Source: DAOOPX01 sp964653045 (GTDB taxonomy: Bacteria; Patescibacteriota; Microgenomatia; UBA1400; PJMF01). From it: DNA of 19,501 nucleotides. Where the stretch lies: assembly GCA_964653045.1 (NCBI GenBank), contig CAZZBW010000017.1, forward strand, positions 1 to 19,501, written 5' to 3'. The first letter of the stretch is position 1. Every line of letters starts with the position of its first letter. Below the pieces are notes generated by a model. The model was given only the letters and a program-made list of their open reading frames with translations. It did no database searches and had not been told where the DNA came from. Below, piece by piece: positions 14,278 through 19,501 of the stretch. Both the position numbers and the translations under genes were made by a program.

Positions 14278-15238
14278 CGCCCCCTTCAATTAGTTGGGCC
14301 GTCACTACCCCTCTTTTTAAGTATGTGCCCTCTGGTACACACGTTACTAATTTCAATCTTTTGGCATCATACTGTTGGGTTAAGATATATACATCTTCGG
14401 GCTTGACCTCAGTTATGTCCTGGACTAAATACACATATCGTTTATCGCCAGCGGTAATCACAATCGTGTCTTTACCTGGTTCCAAAGTCATAATATAGCT
14501 AAAAATCGAGTTGTAGCGGCGCGGATTTTTCGGGCTCGGATTGTAAAATTTCCGCAAAACAGAGTGACCAAAAATTACCGGCGCTCCATACTCTCCGGGC
14601 AAACCAGTGCCGGGATAAGCAATTAAGCTTTGATTAAGATCGCTGCCACCAACCTTAACTTTGGCCTCAGCTAATTTTAGTTTGGGAATCTCCAAAAAAT
14701 ACTCAGTTAGCTCAGGCGCCGGCGCAATTTTTGACTGGTTTAATTCTGGCAGATGTGCATCAACAAACCAGTTTGCCAAGTTGGTGTAATCTAAACTTAA
14801 CTCCACAATTTCAGGCTCACGGACAGGATCTGGCACAAAATCACCGCTTGAAATTACCATTGGTGTTAAATCCATAATGTATTGACGCGGCAAGGGAGAT
14901 TTCAGGCTTGGCTCAGTAGGATTTCTGACGTCTTCAATATAGTAACCAAGAATTGGCATTACCGCCAAACTCACCAGATACAACCCTGCTGAAAGCAAGC
15001 TTAGTGGCAAAACAAATGCTCCTAATCGCACCCACTTGGATAGCCTCTGCCTGATTTTTTTTGGCCGTTCCGCAGCTAATTGCTGCTCGGTTTGGGCAGA
15101 AAGCTTTAGTTTGAGATATCCTTGATAGATCTTGGCCTGCATCTGTTCATACTCAGTACCAGACATCAGCGAGTGCCGACAGAGTCGCACCAACTGCTCG
15201 CGCGTAGCTTGGTCAAATACAGGTGTGGTGTTATTCAT
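14267..15238 (-). CDS. Sortase family transpeptidase, membrane anchored
   Basis: Sortases cut sorting signals of surface proteins and attach them to the envelope. The ATG at 15236-15238 overlaps the upstream gene by 8 bases and gives 323 residues. The N-terminal ~70 residues are cytoplasmic and charged; one membrane helix spans about residues 70-98, so the rest is outside. The catalytic set is complete: H225 in FGHSV, C300 in KLVTCVPEGTYL, and R309 in LKRGVV. An extracellular linker of ~80 residues, rich in Pro and acidic residues, separates the anchor from the sortase fold, whose core begins near FLEIPKLKL. Subclass is uncertain. No gene in this window has a recognisable LPxTG-like signal, so the substrate must be elsewhere. 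It is embedded in the alaS-ruvX-mltG operon. Confidence 0.93.
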   Translation of the reverse strand: MNNTTPVFDQATREQLVRLCRHSLMSGTEYEQMQAKIYQGYLKLKLSAQTEQQLAAERPKKIRQRLSKWVRLGAFVLPLSLLSAGLYLVSLAVMPILGYYIEDVRNPTEPSLKSPLPRQYIMDLTPMVISSGDFVPDPVREPEIVELSLDYTNLANWFVDAHLPELNQSKIAPAPELTEYFLEIPKLKLAEAKVKVGGSDLNQSLIAYPGTGLPGEYGAPVIFGHSVLRKFYNPSPKNPRRYNSIFSYIMTLEPGKDTIVITAGDKRYVYLVQDITEVKPEDVYILTQQYDAKRLKLVTCVPEGTYLKRGVVTAQLIEGGDEQ

Positions 15239-17207
15239 CAACAATCTTGAGTTCTATTTGATTAAGGTTGGTTGGTACTTGAAAAACAAACCACTTAGCA
15301 AGACTTGGTTTTATTTCTGAAACCACAGCTTTAACATCCTTCTTAGACATCAGCTGAGCTTTCGCCTCTTGGTGTGACTTGCCTGTCAATTCTTGAGAAA
15401 GTTCATGTGTAGACAGCTTGGGTACAGCTTCACTTGTCAACTCTAGTTCCAACGTTGGCTGATCAGCATCAGCTTGATACCTAGTCAAAATCTGGGGATC
15501 CGCTGTACTTAACTCTAATCCCTCAGGAATTAATTCTTGCAAAACTGTTTTGGCCAAAGTGTGCACTGCTTCAGATGTATAAGAATAGGCGGAAATTTTG
15601 TATTTTGCGACCACGGTTACTTCTTCTGCTTGTTCACCGACTTCAGGATCAAATTGGGAGGAAACAAGTTGAGTTTTTTGAATTGGAGTAACATAAAAAT
15701 CTTGCTCTGAATCTTGCCAGTTTTTTTCGGCTTTAGCCTTAGCTTCACTCAACAGCTCCTGCATCAGTGCGTCAACGTCACTCTTAGCAACAGCCGCAAC
15801 TTGCTGACTTGTGCCTCCAGAAAAGTCATCAATCACCTTGCCTACATAGCTACTTCGATCAAAAACACCAATATTCAATTCCGTATCTTTTTTTAGATTG
15901 CTGGCTTCGCCAATAGCATCGGCAGTCACAGTTGTATCCAGTAATCCGTACTCACGAGTTTCTTTGGTTTCAGATTCATCTGTTTTAATTGCGGTAGCTG
16001 GAATCGTTACATTTTCGTCTAAAACAAAAAATATATCGTTACCAGCTCGGAGCCGCGTACCAGCATCAAAAGTTTTGGCTTGCTCGGTTTTATTGACTAG
16101 TTGAATTTTCCCTTTTGCTTTTTCTCCGATGGTGACAGTTCCTGAAGTTTTTTTGGCCCCTCTCAGCTCAACTTCTTGCTCAATTAATTGTGATTCTAGT
16201 AAATACTCGGCTTGATTATCTTCAGCAATCAAGCCGGCAGTAATTGTTTCAGTGATGGTAGTTGTGTTGCGCTGCACTTGGAAGATGTGCAGCGCATGAG
16301 TCTGGAAATATCCCCTGGCAATCACATACACAGCCGCTATGCCCAAAACTACGCCCAGAAAGATCGGTAAAAATAATTTAGGCTTAGATCGGCTCATGTT
16401 GTTCTTCCTCTTGGGCACCGCGCCAAAGGCAGGCAAATCAGACTGAGGAGTCTTGTCTTGTTCAGCTGAAGAATTTTTACTCTCCCAAGTCTTGACAGTA
16501 TAATTCATTACTTGTCTCAGTAACTCTTCGTATGTCAAAATTTGAATTACAGGTGGCTTACTCAGTCCTGGCCACTGCAGACTTTGGGCAGCCTGCTCGA
16601 ACTGCTGCGTAATAGCAGCATTTTGCTCAGTATTAATCAACACAACTTGGTAATTAGAAGAGTTGCTCGCAGACAATATTGGTCCGGCTTTATGAATAAG
16701 TTGGTCTAGATCAGCACTGATTGATTCAGTCCGGTTAACAACTGCCTTGCCCTGACTTTGATTAGCCGAAAAATACTCGGCTTCTACGGTCCCAGTTGTC
16801 AAGATCACGCTCACAAACTCGGGTTGGGCAGCAAACTGCTTGACGGCATCGGTAACCGCCAAGTTCCAGCCAACGAAACCTAATGCTTCAATTCCTAAAT
16901 CTTTGAACATCTTTTCCACTAGCTGCTTTTTGGCTGGTAGTACATCATAAGCATCTGCCCATCCCTCATCTAAACAAAAAACCGCTCGATCAATTTCTTG
17001 AGCTTCAGCCGAAAGTGTGTTTAGGGACTCATCAACTTTCTGACTCAGTTGACTTTCGTCTTCACCAATTGGATGTTTTTCTGAAACTTCGACTGGTTCG
17101 GGCGGAGACTTAGTTAAATCAAAAACCCCTGATTGGATAGAGCCATTGACAAAAACTAAACACAGCAATTTCTGGTTACCAGAATTAAACATACCCATGC
17201 GTACCAT
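15231..17207 (-). CDS. Bitopic membrane protein with actin-like-looking N-terminus and baseplate-J-like outer region
   Basis: I do not recognise a named family. Starting at ATG 17205-17207 (658 residues) leaves 16 bases after alaS; ATGs at 17198 and 17192 and a TTG at 17234 (overlapping alaS) are alternatives. Residues 1 to ~235 alternate beta-strands and helices (KLLCLVFVNG, VSVILTTGTVEAEYF, YQVVLINTE), reminiscent of the actin-like PilM/FtsA fold, but without a clear nucleotide-binding signature. A polar linker and a basic stretch (PKRKNN) precede one membrane helix at about 278-300. The outer part (about 330-658) contains SGTVTIGEKAKG, then FDAGTRL, FFVLDENVTIPAT and later SSYVGKV, similar in rhythm to baseplate J-like domains of phage and CPR surface proteins. 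Both similarities are by eye and need a structure search. It may connect a cytoplasmic sensor or scaffold with the envelope. Confidence 0.85.
   Translation of the reverse strand: MVRMGMFNSGNQKLLCLVFVNGSIQSGVFDLTKSPPEPVEVSEKHPIGEDESQLSQKVDESLNTLSAEAQEIDRAVFCLDEGWADAYDVLPAKKQLVEKMFKDLGIEALGFVGWNLAVTDAVKQFAAQPEFVSVILTTGTVEAEYFSANQSQGKAVVNRTESISADLDQLIHKAGPILSASNSSNYQVVLINTEQNAAITQQFEQAAQSLQWPGLSKPPVIQILTYEELLRQVMNYTVKTWESKNSSAEQDKTPQSDLPAFGAVPKRKNNMSRSKPKLFLPIFLGVVLGIAAVYVIARGYFQTHALHIFQVQRNTTTITETITAGLIAEDNQAEYLLESQLIEQEVELRGAKKTSGTVTIGEKAKGKIQLVNKTEQAKTFDAGTRLRAGNDIFFVLDENVTIPATAIKTDESETKETREYGLLDTTVTADAIGEASNLKKDTELNIGVFDRSSYVGKVIDDFSGGTSQQVAAVAKSDVDALMQELLSEAKAKAEKNWQDSEQDFYVTPIQKTQLVSSQFDPEVGEQAEEVTVVAKYKISAYSYTSEAVHTLAKTVLQELIPEGLELSTADPQILTRYQADADQPTLELELTSEAVPKLSTHELSQELTGKSHQEAKAQLMSKKDVKAVVSEIKPSLAKWFVFQVPTNLNQIELKIVDE
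16208..16236. repeat. Inverted repeat in the bitopic membrane protein gene (10-bp arms, 9-base loop)
   Basis: CGGCTTGATT at 16208-16217 pairs perfectly with AATCAAGCCG at 16227-16236. The next inverted repeat, 31 bases away, has the same arm and loop lengths. Confidence 0.88.
16268..16296. repeat. Second inverted repeat in the same gene (10-bp arms, 9-base loop)
   Basis: TGCGCTGCAC at 16268-16277 pairs perfectly with GTGCAGCGCA at 16287-16296. It encodes H-A-L-H-I-F-Q-V-Q-R, just outside the membrane helix. Confidence 0.88.
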
Positions 17208-17223
17208 TAAAGCAGAAAAATGC

Positions 17224-19080
17224 TTACTCAGCAAATGTCAGGTAAATTCTTCTCACGCCAGCACTACTAGATTGTTCTTTGATAATTTTCAGCGAACCTA
17301 TCTCGGCGGTGTTGGCGACGTGCGGACCACCACAAAACTCCTTTGAAACCCAGTCATTTGAATCAGTCGTGCCAATTGTATAAACGCTCACTGTCTCTGG
17401 ATAACGCTCTCGGAAAAAAGCCACTGCTCCAGATTTTATTGCTTCATCTTGTTTGTGGATTGATTTTGTCACTGGTAGCGACTGCTGGACCCACAAATCA
17501 ATCAATTGCTCAACTGCGTTCTTTTCTTCATTTGTCATTGGCCGAGTAAAAGCAAAATCAAATCTAGCTCTCTCGGCCGTTATGTGTGAACCCATTTGTT
17601 TAACCGAATTACCCAAAACTTGTCTCAAAGCCGCGTGAAGTAAGTGGGTGGCAGTATGAAAACGAACAGTTTTGTCTGAAACATCAGCCAACCCTCCCTT
17701 GAAACTCCCGGCTGAGGCAGTTCGTGACTTATTTTTGTGTTGGTCAAAGGCTGCTCGAAAAGTATTCCGATCAACTTTTTGACCTTTTTCCTCCGCAATT
17801 TCTTCAGTCAACTCTAAGGGAAACCCATACGTTTCATATAATTTGAAGGCAGCCGTTCCATCAATTTGCCCGAGTTTGGCCACTTCTCGCAGTCCCTTGT
17901 CCAAAGTACGAGAAAATTTATTCTCTTCTGTATTAATGATATCTGTAATTTCCGATTGTTGTTGAAAAATGTTAGGATATACTGAGCGATAAATTTCACC
18001 AACTACTGGGACAAACCCAGCCAAAAACGGTTTAATCAAACCGAGCTTCCTGCCATAGCGGACAGCCCGCCGCAGCAAGCGGCGGGCAAAGTATCCTTGT
18101 TCCTTATTGGCTGGATATACCCCATCACTGGCCAAGAAAATTGCAGCCCGGACATGATCCATTATCACCCTAAACTCTTTACTATAATCTTGATAAGAGC
18201 AGTTAGAGATTACTGATAATTTTTCTGCAATTGGCCAGAGTAAATCAGTGCGAAACACATCAGGATCGTTGTTGGCTGCTGCCAACAACCGCTCGAGTCC
18301 GCCGCCAAAATCAACATTTTTGTTTTTAAGCTCCACGAACTTACCAGAATCCTTTTTTTGATACTGCATAAACACTGAGTTGCCAATCTCAAGAAACCTA
18401 CCGCAATCACAGTTGGGGTGACAGAGTTGGTCTGAAAACGGTGAGTGTTCGTGAAACTGATGCTCCGCACCAAAGTCGTAGAAGACTTCGCTGTCTGGTC
18501 CGCCGGGCTCGCCGGCAGGCATATTCTGCGGTGAACCAGAGCGTGACCACCAATTCTTATTTCCATAGTAATATATTCGTCCGGCCACACCCTGTTCGGT
18601 TGGTTCAGTGACAATTTTGGCTTCAAGACCAGCTTGGGCAAAAATCTCTTGCCAAACTTTGGGTGCTTCGTCATCCCTCGGCACCCCAATACTGGGATCA
18701 CCTTGATAAGCACTTACCATCAGTCTAGCCGGATCTAAGCCAACAAGCTCTGTTAGAAAGTGAAAAAACCAGTTCAGTTGTTCCCGTTTAAAGTAGTCGC
18801 CAAATGACCAGTTACCCAACATTTCAAAAAAAGTGGTATGACGGTTATCTCCCACCTCTTCAATATCTTGGGTGCGAAAGCATTTTTGTGAGTTAGCGAT
18901 ACGCCGCCCCGATGGGTGCGGCGTCTCAAAAAAATACGGCACTAGTGGCTGCATTCCCGAGCTAGTAAAGAGAGTCGAGGGATCATTATCTGGCACCAAA
19001 CTAGCAGAAGGGATCACTTGATGGCCATTGCTGACAAAATACTTTAAATAACTAGCACGCAGTTGATCGCCGGTGAGCAT
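17224..19080 (-). CDS. alaS: Alanine--tRNA ligase, minimal form
   Basis: AlaRS charges tRNA-Ala and hydrolyses mischarged Ser- or Gly-tRNA. The ATG at 19078-19080 gives 618 residues against ~875 in E. coli. Class II motif 1 is around SLVPDNDPSTLFTSSGMQPL; motif 2 includes NSQKCFRTQDIEEVGDNRH; motif 3 is NVDFGGGLERL at 255-265, where most bacteria have N-[IV]-D-T-G-M-G-L-E-R. The editing site is H475 and H479 (HTATH) with C583 and H587 (CGGPH, usually CGGTH). The reading passes from SRTASAGSFKGG directly to VRFHTATH, so the ~100-residue beta-barrel with the TPFYAESGGQ motif is absent. The protein stops right after GVRRI, so the C-Ala domain is absent too. The gene is 27 bases from the DUF948-like gene. 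The compact form fits CPR bacteria; no frameshift is seen. Confidence 0.96.
   Translation of the reverse strand: MLTGDQLRASYLKYFVSNGHQVIPSASLVPDNDPSTLFTSSGMQPLVPYFFETPHPSGRRIANSQKCFRTQDIEEVGDNRHTTFFEMLGNWSFGDYFKREQLNWFFHFLTELVGLDPARLMVSAYQGDPSIGVPRDDEAPKVWQEIFAQAGLEAKIVTEPTEQGVAGRIYYYGNKNWWSRSGSPQNMPAGEPGGPDSEVFYDFGAEHQFHEHSPFSDQLCHPNCDCGRFLEIGNSVFMQYQKKDSGKFVELKNKNVDFGGGLERLLAAANNDPDVFRTDLLWPIAEKLSVISNCSYQDYSKEFRVIMDHVRAAIFLASDGVYPANKEQGYFARRLLRRAVRYGRKLGLIKPFLAGFVPVVGEIYRSVYPNIFQQQSEITDIINTEENKFSRTLDKGLREVAKLGQIDGTAAFKLYETYGFPLELTEEIAEEKGQKVDRNTFRAAFDQHKNKSRTASAGSFKGGLADVSDKTVRFHTATHLLHAALRQVLGNSVKQMGSHITAERARFDFAFTRPMTNEEKNAVEQLIDLWVQQSLPVTKSIHKQDEAIKSGAVAFFRERYPETVSVYTIGTTDSNDWVSKEFCGGPHVANTAEIGSLKIIKEQSSSAGVRRIYLTFAE
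18065..18087. repeat. Inverted repeat inside alaS (9-bp arms, 5-base loop)
   Basis: GCCCGCCGC at 18065-18073 pairs perfectly with GCGGCGGGC at 18079-18087. It encodes A-R-R-L-L-R-R-A of the tRNA-recognition helices, where repeated arginines make symmetry easier to reach. Confidence 0.88.
18268..18289. repeat. Inverted repeat inside alaS (9-bp arms, 4-base loop)
   Basis: GTTGTTGGC at 18268-18276 pairs perfectly with GCCAACAAC at 18281-18289 around TGCT. It encodes L-L-A-A-A-N-N just after class II motif 3. Confidence 0.88.
18901..18924. repeat. Imperfect inverted repeat inside alaS (10 pairs, one bulge)
   Basis: ACGCCGC at 18901-18907 pairs with GCGGCGT at 18918-18924; CCC and GGG then pair inside with a bulged T and a GAT loop. 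It encodes T-P-H-P-S-G-R-R just before motif 2. Confidence 0.75.
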
Positions 19081-19107
19081 ATAGTACGTATTCTACCCTA
19101 AGAAAAA

Positions 19108-19386
19108 TTAAGCTTTTTCTCGATCTTTTTTTCGATCGGCAAGATGTCGTAAAACCGCCTCTGCTGTCTTGATCCCAGTCTGCATAATTACTGCCATGTT
19201 GCTGAACTGCTGGAAAGATTGAGAGATCTTTTGCACCTGAACATCAGCCGTTTCCATAGTGGCATTGATTTTCTTGAGTAATGTCCGAGCTTCATTCAGA
19301 ACCAGAACAATATACACTCCCACGACAACTAAAAATACACTTAAGACAAACAGAACCAAACTCAATAATTCTTCTGATTCGAGCAT
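19108..19386 (-). CDS. Small single-pass membrane protein, DUF948-like
   Basis: A 92-residue protein starting with ATG at 19384-19386, preceded by AGAGAGG at a 5-base spacing. One strongly hydrophobic helix fills residues 7-30. It is followed by an amphipathic, coiled-coil-like region (about 31-75: repeated Ile/Leu/Val with Lys, Gln and Thr) and a charged end RKKDREKA. This layout matches DUF948 and YtxH-like small envelope proteins of Gram-positive bacteria and CPR, but the assignment is by layout only. It heads the visible operon with alaS. Function unknown. Confidence 0.8.
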   Translation of the reverse strand: MLESEELLSLVLFVLSVFLVVVGVYIVLVLNEARTLLKKINATMETADVQVQKISQSFQQFSNMAVIMQTGIKTAEAVLRHLADRKKDREKA

Positions 19387-19501
19387 ATCAGCCTCTCTTT
19401 TGTTACCTATTTAGCCTAGCACAACCGGACCAATATTCACAGTCCTGTGTTATAGGCACGCACTTTCCGGAAAATTACTTTGTACAAATTGCATTGGTGA
19501 T
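19387..19501. other. Region upstream of the first visible gene
   Basis: This edge stretch should carry the promoter of the DUF948-alaS block. On the minus strand a TATAAC (near 19447-19452) could be a -10, but no matching -35 is present. A perfect 10-base palindrome, TTTCCGGAAA, lies at 19464-19473. Neither is strong evidence. No coding region is seen in it. Confidence 0.3.

Noticed and set aside
13861..17234. TTG starts giving longer N-termini for mltG (13862), ruvX (14289), the sortase (15244) and the membrane-protein gene (17234)
   Set aside because: Each has a nearby ATG that gives a more family-like N-terminus and smaller overlap with the upstream gene. Only the mltG TTG has any Shine-Dalgarno-like sequence, so it is kept as an alternative.
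19464..19473. TTTCCGGAAA as an operator for the DUF948-alaS block
   Set aside because: A lone 10-base palindrome at the window edge without a promoter to relate it to.
1..19501. CRISPR array, tRNA, rRNA, insertion sequence or integrase
   Set aside because: No regularly spaced repeats, no tRNA-like cloverleaf with a T-loop, no transposase or integrase motif, and no long direct or terminal repeats were seen on either strand.

Overview
This window looks like the chromosome of a Candidate Phyla Radiation (Patescibacteria) bacterium, most probably Microgenomates-like. The lineage call is an inference from gene form. The alanyl-tRNA synthetase is only 618 residues and lacks both the beta-barrel insert and the C-terminal C-Ala domain. 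RuvX has the short G-[IL]-S-[DE]-G-K-M form. RpoC carries a ~95-residue coiled-coil insert and S12 a Gram-positive-type insert. TGA acts as a normal stop (mltG ends in TGA where its family ends), which argues against the CPR groups that read TGA as glycine. All genes lie on the minus strand; I support none on the plus strand.

Read in the direction of transcription (high to low coordinates), block 1 (19386-12843) is a tightly packed, probably single operon. It holds a small DUF948-like membrane protein, alaS, a large bitopic membrane protein, a sortase, ruvX and mltG, with short gaps or overlaps. alaS-ruvX-mltG is an order also known from Firmicutes; here a membrane protein and a sortase sit inside it. 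Block 2 (12530-9354) is an AT-richer pair: a 104-residue acidic protein and a 950-residue unknown protein with a perfect twin-arginine motif at residues 247-253 instead of the N-terminus. Block 3 is a ~300-base control region with a good extended -10 promoter and a leader ending in a terminator-like hairpin, then rpoB and rpoC. Block 4 is rpsL, rpsG and fusA (fusA runs off the left edge), with its own candidate extended -10 promoter sharing 11 identical bases with the rpoB one.

Functionally the window joins transcription (RNA polymerase beta and beta'), decoding (S12, S7, EF-G, AlaRS), recombination or RNA processing (RuvX) and cell-surface work (MltG, sortase, two membrane proteins).

The least expected signal is an excess of tight inverted repeats inside coding genes (rpoC, rpoB, mltG, ruvX, the large membrane-protein gene, alaS), many with loops of 2-5 bases. 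I found none of this class in the 2.85-kb AT-rich gene. Other points worth a second look are the internal Tat motif, the minimal AlaRS, the rpoB leader, substitutions in the rifampicin pocket of RpoB and a V-K pair beside the RpoC trigger-loop histidine.
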